DNA from: Lutispora thermophila DSM 19022
GTDB taxonomy: Bacteria > Bacillota > Clostridia > Lutisporales > Lutisporaceae
Length of the DNA: 64,000 bases
Direction: 5' to 3'
Assembly: GCF_900142105.1 (NCBI RefSeq)
Contig: NZ_FQZS01000006.1
Coordinates: 186,001-250,000, forward strand
Position 1 is the stretch's first letter, and each line of letters begins with the position of its first letter. The notes beneath the pieces were generated by a model. It was not told where the DNA came from. It saw only the letters and a program-made list of their open reading frames with translations, and did no database searches. Shown here piece after piece: positions 18,563 to 27,099 of this stretch. Made by a program: the position numbers and the translations under genes.

Positions 18563-18844
18563 TTATTTAAACACGGTGTTATTAATGTAATCCCAAATAT
18601 TTGTTTCAAGCCATCCATCGCAGTTATTAGTTATTTCAACCACTAAGAAGCAATCGTTGGCATCAAGAACATCTTTAATTGATTCATATATTCTGTTTAT
18701 GTCATGTTCGGATTTGATTATCCATAGATTATGGAAGCATTGAACCCAAGTATCTTCATATGAACAGTCCTTTATTACTTTATGAAGATCATAAATATTT
18801 TTGTTGTTTCTGTTAATATCATAGCTAATCAAATATGATTTCAT
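18563..18844 (-). CDS. Orphan Cas2-like (SinR-family) small protein
   Basis: A 93-aa protein whose start KSYLISYDINR and later LWIIKS and CFLVVEITN segments match the small ferredoxin-fold proteins annotated as SinR family or Cas2-like. There is no CRISPR array, cas1 or other cas gene in the window, so an adaptation role is unlikely. It is followed on the same strand upstream by the spore coat gene gerQ, 26 bp away. Function unknown. Confidence 0.6.
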   Translation of the reverse strand: MKSYLISYDINRNNKNIYDLHKVIKDCSYEDTWVQCFHNLWIIKSEHDINRIYESIKDVLDANDCFLVVEITNNCDGWLETNIWDYINNTVFK

Positions 18845-18870
18845 TTCAACATCTCCTTTGTCAGGCTTTA

Positions 18871-19377
18871 TTATCTATAAAACCTTACAAACTTAATGGA
18901 ATAAATATCACATAAAAGTAGGTCATCGGTTTCCGTTTCATTGATGATGATATAGCTGACACCAACATCCACCAACAAACCTTCCCTATCTATCAACATA
19001 TTTGTTCCTATTAAGAATTCAACCTTTACTTTAGAACCTATTTGGCTTCTCAAGTAGCCTTGGGTAAACTCTATATCCATAACTCCAAGAGGTGTTTCTG
19101 ATTGAGGCATTTCTTGTAAAGGAATTTGCGGAGTCTGAGGTATTTGGGTATCTTGAGACATCATAGGCATTTGAGGTACAGTTGGTACTTGTGTCATTTG
19201 AGCGCCTTGAGGTATTTGGCTCGTTTGCGGCATCTGTGGCATAGATTGAGTAGTGGAAGGCGTTTGATTTTGCATCATTTGGTTGCCAAAGGATCCATAT
19301 GGATAAGCTGTTCCTCCCATTTGTTGTAGTGGGACAACAGGAATATTGTTAATTCTATAACTATCCATACAGCTCAT
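18871..19377 (-). CDS. gerQ: GerQ-like spore coat protein
   Basis: A 168-aa protein with a long N-terminal region rich in Met, Pro, Gln and Thr (about 35-95, repeated PQMPQ and QIPQ units) and a conserved C-terminal domain (about 100-168) of the GerQ type: QGYLRSQIGSKVKVEF, then DREG and YSIKFV. In Bacillus GerQ is a coat protein needed to localise the cortex hydrolase CwlJ. Here it lies 18 bp downstream of a cwlJ-like gene on the same strand, which supports the call. GGAG precedes ATG 19377. Confidence 0.75.
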   Translation of the reverse strand: MSCMDSYRINNIPVVPLQQMGGTAYPYGSFGNQMMQNQTPSTTQSMPQMPQTSQIPQGAQMTQVPTVPQMPMMSQDTQIPQTPQIPLQEMPQSETPLGVMDIEFTQGYLRSQIGSKVKVEFLIGTNMLIDREGLLVDVGVSYIIINETETDDLLLCDIYSIKFVRFYR

Positions 19378-19395
19378 TTTTACACTCCTTTCAAA

Positions 19396-19839
19396 TCAAG
19401 TTAAGTAATATAATTGGGTAGGGTTATAGAAGCAATGCTGCTGAATTCTGGTGGCAAAGGATCCAGTTCCATTTCTGGGAAATATTTGAGGGCATGTAGG
19501 TTGAAAAGGATTAAAATACCAAAGGCTCCATGCTGCTCCTAGTATTTTATTCCCTGATAATGCCCAATCTGCCACTGAATAATGAATCTCTTCTGGAGGG
19601 TTTGACCATATATTCTGGGGGTTAGGTCTTCCGCCAATAACAGATGTCATGCAATCAAACTGACCAGGCTGATTTAGTATTCTTCTTAAATCGCCCTGAC
19701 CAATTCTGAAATATTCGCCATTAGGTACATGAACTCTGTTCATGACTACAGTGGCAACAGCCTTCATGCCATTGTCACCTTCGCCACCAGCTTCACATTT
19801 TATAACTCTAGCAAAAAGTTCACGAATGTCGTAAGACAT
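19396..19839 (-). CDS. cwlJ: CwlJ-type spore cortex-lytic hydrolase
   Basis: A 147-aa cell-wall hydrolase of the SleB/CwlJ catalytic family, which degrades cortex peptidoglycan during germination. The catalytic region VIKCEAGGEGDNGMKAVA with the active glutamate is at about residues 13-30, followed by VVMNRV and a C-terminal YFNPFQPTCP segment. There is no signal peptide, as in CwlJ, which is made in the mother cell. ATG 19839 is chosen with GAGGTG six bases upstream. It forms a two-gene unit with gerQ. Confidence 0.88.
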   Translation of the reverse strand: MSYDIRELFARVIKCEAGGEGDNGMKAVATVVMNRVHVPNGEYFRIGQGDLRRILNQPGQFDCMTSVIGGRPNPQNIWSNPPEEIHYSVADWALSGNKILGAAWSLWYFNPFQPTCPQIFPRNGTGSFATRIQQHCFYNPTQLYYLT

Positions 19840-19981
19840 AACACACACCTCTGGTACAATGTTAATAACATTATATGTTGCAAAAAAAATACTGCTACTG
19901 ATAAATAAAGCTTAGAGGAATAAATTTTAAATACCGAAAGGAAAATTATGGAAATTACTTAAGCGAAGGAGGTTTTATAGT

Positions 19982-20047
19982 TTGGAAAATTATCTCAATT
20001 GTTGTCAAATTATTAACAATTATGAGAATAGTAAGATAAATGAATAA
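19982..20047 (+). CDS. Possible small leader ORF upstream of the Na+/alanine symporter
   Basis: The 328-bp gap 19849-20176 is AT-rich. Within it AGGAGG (19967-19972) sits 9 bp ahead of TTG 19982, which opens a 21-codon frame ending at TAA 20045-20047. The peptide has two adjacent cysteines and many Asn but matches nothing I know. It may be chance. No riboswitch or clear promoter stands out in the remainder of the gap. Confidence 0.25.
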   Translation: MENYLNCCQIINNYENSKINE

Positions 20048-20176
20048 TTTTAGTTGTATTTATTCAGAGTTATTGATAAAATGTAAATAAATATTATATG
20101 ACCCAAAATCAATATAATTAATTTCAGTGTATGTTGGGTGTATATAATATGAATAGCAAGTAATAGGAGGGGTTAT

Positions 20177-21547
20177 ATGGATAAGTTGATGGAAATCAAC
20201 GGTATTATTAACGGTTTTGTTTGGGGCACACCTATGTTGGTATTATTAGTAGGTACAGGCATCTATTTAACTTTACGCACTAATTTTATGTCTATTGGCA
20301 AGTTGGGCTACATTTTGAAGAACACCTTATTCAAGATGTTCTCAAAAGAAGGAAAAGGCGAAGGTGAAATTACAGCATTCCAGGCTGTTGCAACGGCGTT
20401 GGCTGCAACGGTAGGAACAGGCAACATCGCCGGAGTTGCTACAGCTATAGCTGTTGGAGGACCTGGCGCAGTATTCTGGATGTGGATTTCAGCTTTATTT
20501 GGAATGACTACTAAGTTCGGTGAAGTTGTACTTTCTATTCAATACAGGGAAAAAACTCCTGATGGCCGTTATGTAGGAGGACCCATGTATTATATTGAAA
20601 AGGGCCTGAAGATGAAATGGTTAGCTTATATATTTGCTGCATTTGGAGCTTTGGCAGCCTTTGGTATAGGCAACATGGTTCAGTCTAATTCTGTTGCTGC
20701 ATCTCTGGAAGTAAGCTTTGGAATTAGCAAATTAGTTACAGGAATTGTATTGGCAGTATTATCAGCTATAGTTATAATTGGAGGCATAAAAAGAATAGGT
20801 CAAGTTACAGAAAAATTAGTGCCTTTCATGGCTGCATTCTACATTCTTGGTGCTCTATATATAATTATTGTTAATATATCTCATATAGGAGAAGCCTTTG
20901 GATTGATATTTGGGAGCGCCTTTACTGGTACTGCAGCTATAGGTGGTTTTGCAGGTTCTACTATGAAGATTGCTATGACAAAAGGTATTGCTCGTGGAGT
21001 ATTTTCCAATGAAGCAGGCCTTGGTAGCGCTCCAATAGCTCATGCTGCAGCAACTACTGACCATCCTGTTCGTCAAGGTTTATGGGGAGTATTCGAAGTA
21101 TTTGTTGATACAATAGTTATTTGCTCATTGACTGCCCTTTCAATTATAATGTCAGGTGTATGGAATAGTGGAGCAACTGGATCAGAATTGACAACATTGG
21201 CATTTAATGAAGGTCTTCCGGGACCTGGAGGATATATAGTATCAATAGGTATATTGCTATTTGCATTTTCTACCATACTAGGCTGGGCATATTATGGAGA
21301 ACGTTGCGCAGAATATCTATTCGGACCTAAGATTAACAAACTATACAGGATCATATGGATACCATTTATTGTTATAGGTGCTATAGGCGGATTGAATACC
21401 CTATGGGACTTGGCAGATACATTGAATGGTTTGATGGCAATTCCTAACTTAATAGGTGTTCTAGGTCTAAGTGGTGTCATAATCAAGCTTACTAAAGAGT
21501 TTTTTGCAAGTGAAAATAAGGCAGCAAGGAAAAATGTAAATGCGTAA
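20177..21547 (+). CDS. Sodium/alanine symporter (AGCS family)
   Basis: A 456-aa multi-pass membrane protein of the alanine or glycine:cation symporter family, which takes up alanine or glycine with sodium or protons. Hallmarks are ATVGTGNIAGVATAI near residue 77, GGPGAVFWMW near 93, GGPMYYIEKG near 138 and the conserved FSNEAGLGSAPIAHAAA near 276. GGAGGGG precedes ATG 20177. It is a single-gene unit closed by a 16-bp stem terminator. Confidence 0.95.
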   Translation: MDKLMEINGIINGFVWGTPMLVLLVGTGIYLTLRTNFMSIGKLGYILKNTLFKMFSKEGKGEGEITAFQAVATALAATVGTGNIAGVATAIAVGGPGAVFWMWISALFGMTTKFGEVVLSIQYREKTPDGRYVGGPMYYIEKGLKMKWLAYIFAAFGALAAFGIGNMVQSNSVAASLEVSFGISKLVTGIVLAVLSAIVIIGGIKRIGQVTEKLVPFMAAFYILGALYIIIVNISHIGEAFGLIFGSAFTGTAAIGGFAGSTMKIAMTKGIARGVFSNEAGLGSAPIAHAAATTDHPVRQGLWGVFEVFVDTIVICSLTALSIIMSGVWNSGATGSELTTLAFNEGLPGPGGYIVSIGILLFAFSTILGWAYYGERCAEYLFGPKINKLYRIIWIPFIVIGAIGGLNTLWDLADTLNGLMAIPNLIGVLGLSGVIIKLTKEFFASENKAARKNVNA

Positions 21548-21550
21548 ATA

Positions 21551-21589
21551 AATCATAAAGCGAGGGAATGAAACCCTCGCTTTATGATT
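21551..21589. terminator. Bidirectional terminator with 16-bp stem
   Basis: Positions 21551-21566 and 21574-21589 are perfect inverted copies around a 7-nt loop. The right arm overlaps the last codons of the convergent aminotransferase gene, so the hairpin is encoded partly inside coding sequence. Confidence 0.85.
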
Positions 21590-22415
21590 TATAGCTGTTT
21601 ACATACTCTTTGATTCTTAAATCATAAGCCTTCATTAACTTCTGTATTGTTTCATCTTTTGAAGAATTGAATGTCATGTCGTCTACTTTGCAAACGGGCA
21701 GTACTTTTGGAGAAGTTCCTGTTATGAATAAACCATCACAAAGGTTTAAAAATGACTTGTGTATTGGTTCTTCAATAACTTTTATACCTAGTTCATTGGC
21801 TAACTCAATTACATGAGTGCGAGTTACACCTAGAAGCACATCTTGTTTTTGGGAAGTGTATAGAGTCTTGTCTTTGGTAAAAAACACATTTGATTTACTG
21901 CCCTCAGTTATATAACCTTGTTCATTAACCAAAAGTGCTTCATAAGCATCATTTTTGAGAAGTTCTTTATTGATTTTTTCTCGTAATTGAGAATTCTGTA
22001 CCTTTGCATTAGGGTTTTCCCTTAAGGCTTTAAATAATATTGTATTGATACCAGTCACATAAAGATCCGGATTTGGATAGCTGCTTTTGATAAAGAAGAT
22101 TGAATAGTTGATGGTATTATTGTAATCTTTATATACTATTATTTTCAAGTTCTTAAGAGGGCTATGGTTTATAAGTATAACCTTCTTTATATCCGATTGA
22201 ATTTTATCAATCAAGTGTGATATATTAATATCAATCATTTCTGATGACTTTAACAATCTGGACATATGATCTTCCAAAAATAAAGGTATACCATCTATAA
22301 CACGTATTACTTCGTAAACTATTTTATAATGGGAGTTTTCATAAACAGCTTGAGATTCATTATTTATGATGTCTCCATTATGTATTGAGTATTTTTCTAT
22401 GGCTTCATTATTCAT
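21582..22415 (-). CDS. Class IV PLP-dependent aminotransferase
   Basis: A 277-aa fold-type IV pyridoxal-phosphate enzyme (branched-chain aminotransferase, D-amino acid aminotransferase or aminodeoxychorismate lyase group). The likely PLP lysine is in NAKVQNS near residue 145, and the family signature EGYITEGSKSNVFF-like segment near 175, followed by GVTR and GTSPKVLPV, is clear. The exact substrate cannot be decided from sequence. It faces the symporter convergently. Confidence 0.8.
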   Translation of the reverse strand: MNNEAIEKYSIHNGDIINNESQAVYENSHYKIVYEVIRVIDGIPLFLEDHMSRLLKSSEMIDINISHLIDKIQSDIKKVILINHSPLKNLKIIVYKDYNNTINYSIFFIKSSYPNPDLYVTGINTILFKALRENPNAKVQNSQLREKINKELLKNDAYEALLVNEQGYITEGSKSNVFFTKDKTLYTSQKQDVLLGVTRTHVIELANELGIKVIEEPIHKSFLNLCDGLFITGTSPKVLPVCKVDDMTFNSSKDETIQKLMKAYDLRIKEYVNSYKS

Positions 22416-22628
22416 ACCATCATCTCCAATACTTTTTATTATTTACATTAGTATTATATCATAATATGAACTATATTTATTTTACATAATAAACATTACA
22501 TGTAACAAGCTTTCAAAAATTAGGTATTTACGTATAATTTAGTGAGGCTTATTTGATACATGAACTTTAGAATCAATGAATTTTAGGCAATAAGGCCTCA
22601 AGTGAGTGATATAACAGGAGTGATGTTT

Positions 22629-23288
22629 ATGACTGGTTTATTGGATGTATTATTAAGACTTGGTACAGCAGCGGTATTAGCTGGATTGGTCGGTTTAGAA
22701 AGAGAAACCTCAAATCGTCCCGCAGGTTTTAGAACTCATATATTAGTGAGTGTAGCTTCTTCACTAGTTATGATAGGAAACTTGTATGCATTTGAATTGC
22801 TTAAATATCAAGCTAATATGGATCCAATGAGATTAGGTGCACAAGTCATAAGTGGAATAGGCTTTTTAGGGGCCGGTACAATACTCAAAGAGGGTGCAAC
22901 CATAAGGGGCCTTACAACTGCAGCCAGTCTTTGGTCAGTAGCTTGCATAGGCTTGGTGTGTGGGCTTGGATTCTATTCTGGAGCAATATGTGCTACTATT
23001 TTTGTACTGCTATCCTTGATTACATTGAATAAAATAGAAGTAGTTATAAATAAAAAAAGACAATATCTTCATTTAATCATAAAGTCTGTGGATAAGCCTG
23101 GGCAATTAGGTAAAATTGGCATTGAATTGGGGAAACTCAATGTTGCTATAAAGAACATTTCTATTGAACCAATAGATGAGTACAATGTGATAATAAAGCT
23201 GGTATTGAAAGGAACAAAAGACTTAAAACCTGAGGATATAATTAAGGCAATTACCTCAATTGATGGTATAAGCATGATTGAAATTTAA
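22629..23288 (+). CDS. MgtC/SapB-family membrane protein
   Basis: A 219-aa protein with an N-terminal membrane domain of four or five helices (about 1-140) and a C-terminal ACT-like soluble domain. The MgtC motifs GLVGLERE, RPAGFRTHILV and GIGFLGAGTI..G..IRGLTTAASLW are all present. MgtC proteins are linked to growth in low magnesium and to membrane potential. ATG 22629 is chosen with AGGAG eight bases upstream; in-frame GTG 22602 and ATG 22623 have no suitable spacing. Confidence 0.88.
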   Translation: MTGLLDVLLRLGTAAVLAGLVGLERETSNRPAGFRTHILVSVASSLVMIGNLYAFELLKYQANMDPMRLGAQVISGIGFLGAGTILKEGATIRGLTTAASLWSVACIGLVCGLGFYSGAICATIFVLLSLITLNKIEVVINKKRQYLHLIIKSVDKPGQLGKIGIELGKLNVAIKNISIEPIDEYNVIIKLVLKGTKDLKPEDIIKAITSIDGISMIEI

Positions 23289-23496
23289 ATTTCCTTTATG
23301 AAAATAAATTATATTTTATGTTCATGGAATTTTACAAAATATTGGATTAAATGTTTTAAGAGGAGTCATAAAGAATTCCCATCATTCATAGGAACTATTA
23401 CAGCATATGTTCTAATATTCTATATTAGGCAGAGAAGTATAGGTATATGAATTAAGTATAGTAAAATATGTTTATTAAGGGCGAAGTGATGAATGA

Positions 23497-24141
23497 ATGA
23501 AAACTAATAAAGGTCTTGTAGAGTATGCTCAAAAAGCATTGAAAGAGAAATGGGGTTATGTATGGGGGACATTCGGTCTGACACTCAATGAAACATTACT
23601 TAAGCAAAAGTTGAAGCAGTATCCTAAAGAAGTAGGACAGTATGAAAGTTTCATCAGAAAAAATTGGCTTGGGAAAAAAACTGTGGATTGTATTGGCCTA
23701 ATAAAAGCATATATTTGGGATACCGGTAACGGTATAAAATATGATTCAAAGACAGATGTAAATGTAGGCGGTATGGTAAATGCTGCAAAAGAAAAAGGTC
23801 AAATTAATAACTTGCCAGAGATTCCGGGAATTTTGGTATACAAATCAGGGCATATAGGTGTATATATAGGTGGTGGATGGGTAATCGAAGCAAAAGGAAC
23901 GAAATACGGGGTGGTGAAAACACCTTTGAAAGGAACCGGAGCAACACCATGGACTGGATGGTGTAAATGTCCTTATATTGTATATGAAGAACATAAGCAA
24001 GAGATTTTAGTTATCGTGGATAGATTGAGGCAAAAGGGATATATAACAGCAACTCAGTATTGGACAAATGTACTTGAAGGCAAAGAGCCTGTTAATTTGG
24101 AGTATTTGAAGATATTACTGAAACGGGTTGTGGGATTATAG
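23497..24141 (+). CDS. NlpC/P60-type peptidase
   Basis: A 214-aa protein with the NlpC/P60 cysteine-peptidase pattern: catalytic cysteine in VDCIGLIKAY near residue 65 and histidine in SGHIGVYIGGGWVIEA near 124. The C-terminal 40 residues form a separate helical tail that may bind wall or spore components. There is no signal peptide, so it may be released by lysis or act in the spore or phage context; this is uncertain. The 208-bp gap before it (23289-23496) shows nothing specific. Confidence 0.75.
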   Translation: MKTNKGLVEYAQKALKEKWGYVWGTFGLTLNETLLKQKLKQYPKEVGQYESFIRKNWLGKKTVDCIGLIKAYIWDTGNGIKYDSKTDVNVGGMVNAAKEKGQINNLPEIPGILVYKSGHIGVYIGGGWVIEAKGTKYGVVKTPLKGTGATPWTGWCKCPYIVYEEHKQEILVIVDRLRQKGYITATQYWTNVLEGKEPVNLEYLKILLKRVVGL

Positions 24142-24143
24142 AC

Positions 24144-24167
24144 AGGTAGTCGAAAGGCTACCTTTTT
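24144..24167 (+). terminator. Terminator after the NlpC/P60 gene
   Basis: AGGTAG (24144-24149) pairs with CTACCT (24158-24163) and is followed by TTTTATG, a typical intrinsic terminator just past the stop. Confidence 0.8.
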
Positions 24168-24275
24168 ATGTTTTGTGATGTAATAATTCTAAGATAAAAT
24201 TTTTTAAAGGGGATAATGTCTATACTATGATAAAGTTAAAAAGTTAACAAAGTGTATAGAATTTTTTTCAAAAGC

Positions 24276-24302
24276 TCATCTTCATATATTATATGAAGAT
24301 GA
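24276..24302. promoter_or_regulatory. 27-bp palindrome upstream of nadD
   Basis: Arms at 24276-24288 and 24290-24302 are perfect inverted copies around one base (TCATCTTCATATA type). It lies 45 bp ahead of the nadD promoter -35. It could be an operator, or a hairpin ending a transcript from the left. No known regulator motif is recognised. Confidence 0.45.
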
Positions 24303-24346
24303 TAAAAAGCTAATGATCAGTATTTGCAATAATTTGCGGTTTTTAA

Positions 24347-24375
24347 TTGCTTGCAAAAAAATAATGGTGTATAAT
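24347..24375 (+). promoter_or_regulatory. SigA-type promoter for the nadD operon
   Basis: TTGCTT (24347-24352) and a perfect TATAAT (24370-24375) are separated by 17 bp, about 57 bp ahead of the nadD start. Confidence 0.7.
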
Positions 24376-24432
24376 ATTTACATCTGCATGATAATGAATG
24401 CAGTATAATAATAGAATGAGGTACAAAAGAAG

Positions 24433-25068
24433 ATGGATAAAAACGATAGAGTAAATATATATAAAAGACTGGCGGTTATGGGAGGTACTTTTGATCCAAT
24501 ACATTACGGACATTTGGTAACAGCTGAGGCAGTAAGAGATAAGTTTCAGTTGGAAAAGGTTCTTTTTATGCCAACTAAAAATCCTCCTCATAAAATGAAT
24601 AGACTTACTACAGATGCGTATCACAGATATTTAATGACAGTTTTGGCTACGATAACAAACCCTTATTTCGAAGTTTCTCGTTTGGAGATAGAAAGAAGCG
24701 GTATCACATATACCGTTGATACAATAAGGGAACTACGAAAAATACATGGCGATGATGCAGAAATCTATTTTATTACAGGTGCCGATGCCATTTTAGAAAT
24801 ACTTACATGGCACAATGTAGAGGAGTTATTGGGAATGTGTCAGTTTGTAGCTGCCACGAGACCGGGTTTTTATGGATATGAAATGGAACAAAAGCTTGAA
24901 GAAATCAAGTCTAAATACGGTAAGGAGATATATAGTATTGAAGTACCTTCTTTAGCAATTTCATCTACAGATATTAGAAATAGGATAAAAAACAATAAGA
25001 CTATAAGGTATTTATTGCCTGAGTCTGTGGAGCATTATATAAGAAAGAACGGTTTGTATGTGAAGTAG
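24433..25068 (+). CDS. nadD: Nicotinate-nucleotide adenylyltransferase
   Basis: A 211-aa NaMN adenylyltransferase, which makes nicotinate adenine dinucleotide in NAD synthesis. The nucleotidyltransferase motif [12 protein letters not shown] (about residues 17-28) and the C-terminal [10 protein letters not shown] are diagnostic. It begins the conserved Firmicutes cluster nadD-yqeK-LCP-rsfS; its stop overlaps the preceding bases of yqeK, so the genes are coupled. Confidence 0.96.
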   Translation: MDKNDRVNIYKRLAVMGGTFDPIHYGHLVTAEAVRDKFQLEKVLFMPTKNPPHKMNRLTTDAYHRYLMTVLATITNPYFEVSRLEIERSGITYTVDTIRELRKIHGDDAEIYFITGADAILEILTWHNVEELLGMCQFVAATRPGFYGYEMEQKLEEIKSKYGKEIYSIEVPSLAISSTDIRNRIKNNKTIRYLLPESVEHYIRKNGLYVK

Positions 25069-25079
25069 TGGAGTTTGCT

Positions 25080-25652
25080 ATGGTGGGATTGAATTTTATA
25101 GATAAGTACTTAAAAGAGCATTTATCAAAAAAAAGGTACATCCATTCTTTAAATGTAGCTGATATTGCTGCATCTATCGCAGAGCATTATGATGTAGATG
25201 AAAGTAAAGCGAGGTTGGCAGGTTTAATTCACGACTGCAGCAAGGAAGAAAGTTATGAGGATTTAGTCAATTATGCTCAGAATTGCGGTTTCCCGGTAGA
25301 CGAAGAAAGCTATAATATACCTGAAATTCTGCATGGACCAGGTTCTGTTTATATAGCAAGATCTATATTTGGTATAGATGATGTAGAGGTACTTTCTTCA
25401 GTAAGATATCATGTTACAGGAAAAGAAAATATGACTCTCATGGAGAAAATTGTTTTTATTGCTGATTATATAGAACCTTCAAGAAAATTTGATGGTATTG
25501 ATAATATAAGGGATTTAGTTTATCAAGACATAGACAAAGCCTTGCTATTTGCTTTTGACTTAACAATTAAATATATTATTGATAGAAAAGGACTGCTTCA
25601 TCATGATACAGTCGATGCAAGAAACTTTTTAATAAAAAACACAACACTATGA
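25080..25652 (+). CDS. yqeK: HD-domain Ap4A hydrolase-like protein
   Basis: A 190-aa HD-domain phosphohydrolase of the YqeK family, symmetrical diadenosine-tetraphosphate hydrolases in Firmicutes. Metal ligands are seen in YIHSLNVA, LIHDCSKE, LHGP and the later IADYIEPSR segment. ATG 25080 is preferred because GGAG lies seven bases upstream; the in-frame GTG 25068 overlaps the nadD stop. It sits second in the nadD cluster. Confidence 0.9.
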   Translation: MVGLNFIDKYLKEHLSKKRYIHSLNVADIAASIAEHYDVDESKARLAGLIHDCSKEESYEDLVNYAQNCGFPVDEESYNIPEILHGPGSVYIARSIFGIDDVEVLSSVRYHVTGKENMTLMEKIVFIADYIEPSRKFDGIDNIRDLVYQDIDKALLFAFDLTIKYIIDRKGLLHHDTVDARNFLIKNTTL

Positions 25653-25668
25653 TGAATGGAGTGTTATC

Positions 25669-26634
25669 ATGAAGAGATTTTTAATAATTTTTACTGTTTC
25701 GTTTCTGGTTTTTGCTTTGATTATAGGAGGTTCAACTTATTATTATCTTGGCAAGTTTAAGCATAATGAGTCTGAACTAGCTCAAATAATAGAAGACAAT
25801 CCTGATCTTCAACCACCAAGTGCTAAAGATGATTCAATAGTGAATTTTCTTGTTATGGGCATAGATGATGCCAGATCAGATCTTATGATGGTGGTGAGAT
25901 TTAATAAAGATAATAATAAAGCAGCTATTATTTCTATTCCTAGGGACACCAGGGTTTATATTGAAAATTATGGTTATGACAAAATTAATCATGCAGTGAG
26001 CAAAAAAGAGGGAGCCTTACTGGCTATGGATACTGTAGGCAAACTTCTAGATATACCCATTCATTATTATTTTACGATGGATTTTAAAGGTGCTGAAAAG
26101 ATAATCGATGTAATGGGCGGAGTGAAAGTTAATGTACCTATAAATATGAAGTATGATGATCCCACTCAGAATCTTCATATAAATATTAAAAAAGGCGAAC
26201 AGGTTCTAAATGGAAAGAATGCAGTGCATTTTGTAAGATATAGGGCAACCTATGCAAATGGAGATTTGGATAGAATACCTGTTCAGCAACAGTTTGCTAA
26301 AGCCTTGATAGAGCATATGACCAGTCCCAAAATGTTACCTAAGGCTTTTTCAATACTGGATACTGCCAGCAAATATTTAAAGACTAATATGGATCAGTCT
26401 GAGTTAGCTTCTTATGCATTAAGATTGAAGGATATTGATGTAGAGAATATAAAGATGTATACTCTACCTGGAGATGCAAAATATATTAATAATATTTCTT
26501 ATTTTATCTATGATGAGGATGGGTTAAAGCAGTTTAATGAAGAAGTATGCAGTGCCATTGGCATCCAAAAAAGTGCAGGAGAGAATATTGATAGCATAGA
26601 TGACCAAGAGTCAGATGTTGTTAGCAGGAAATGA
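25669..26634 (+). CDS. LytR-CpsA-Psr family wall-polymer ligase
   Basis: A 321-aa membrane-anchored LCP protein, a family that attaches teichoic-acid-like or polysaccharide polymers to peptidoglycan at the outer face of the membrane. An N-terminal anchor helix covers about residues 3-27. The LCP core shows NFLVMGID, the arginine motif SIPRDTRVYI, the DKINHA segment and VRYRATYANGDLDRI. The nadD-yqeK-LCP-rsfS order is conserved in clostridia. Its end overlaps the non-coding frame ahead of rsfS, whose start is 28 bp downstream. Confidence 0.92.
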   Translation: MKRFLIIFTVSFLVFALIIGGSTYYYLGKFKHNESELAQIIEDNPDLQPPSAKDDSIVNFLVMGIDDARSDLMMVVRFNKDNNKAAIISIPRDTRVYIENYGYDKINHAVSKKEGALLAMDTVGKLLDIPIHYYFTMDFKGAEKIIDVMGGVKVNVPINMKYDDPTQNLHINIKKGEQVLNGKNAVHFVRYRATYANGDLDRIPVQQQFAKALIEHMTSPKMLPKAFSILDTASKYLKTNMDQSELASYALRLKDIDVENIKMYTLPGDAKYINNISYFIYDEDGLKQFNEEVCSAIGIQKSAGENIDSIDDQESDVVSRK

Positions 26635-26662
26635 ATACAATCAATATACTGGAGGGGTATTT

Positions 26663-27010
26663 TTGCAGGAAATATCTAAGCTAAAGGTTGACAGAATCGT
26701 ACAAACATTACAGGATAAAAAGGCAAAGGACATAAAGGTCCTCGATATTAGGGAACTTTCTACTTTAAGTGACTATTTTGTTATTGCAACAGGTACTTCC
26801 ACTACGCATGTTCAATCTCTTTGTGATAACGTAGAAGAGAATATGGATAAAGAAGGTTATCAACTGCATCATAAAGAAGGATTTAGAAGTGGCAGATGGA
26901 TACTATTGGATTATTATGATGTAGTTGTTCATATCTTCTATGAAGAGGAAAGGAATTTTTATAACCTGGAAAGGCTCTGGGTAGATGCAAAAACTATTAC
27001 TGTTGAATGA
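26663..27010 (+). CDS. rsfS: Ribosome silencing factor
   Basis: A 115-aa RsfS (YbeB/Iojap family), which binds ribosomal protein uL14 and blocks subunit joining when nutrients are short. Typical segments are DIKVLDIRELSTLSDYFVI, ATGTSTTHVQSL and the C-terminal YYDVVVHIF. TTG 26663 follows GGAGGGG closely and begins at the family-typical length; an upstream in-frame ATG at 26600 lies within the LCP gene. A strong terminator follows. Confidence 0.93.
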   Translation: MQEISKLKVDRIVQTLQDKKAKDIKVLDIRELSTLSDYFVIATGTSTTHVQSLCDNVEENMDKEGYQLHHKEGFRSGRWILLDYYDVVVHIFYEEERNFYNLERLWVDAKTITVE

Positions 27011-27015
27011 TTATA

Positions 27016-27052
27016 TTAAAATCTCACATCCATGATGGAAGTGAGATTTTAA
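27016..27052 (+). terminator. Terminator of the nadD-rsfS cluster
   Basis: Positions 27016-27027 (TTAAAATCTCAC) and 27041-27052 are perfect inverted copies, with T residues in the right arm. Confidence 0.85.
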
Positions 27053-27099
27053 TTGTGATACAATATAAAGTAGACATGTGTATGTGGGGAGGGTAAACT

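Noticed and set aside
19100-19300. Short periodic repeats resembling a CRISPR array
   Set aside because: The repeats are in-frame PQMPQ-type codons of the GerQ N-terminal region, with no spacer structure.
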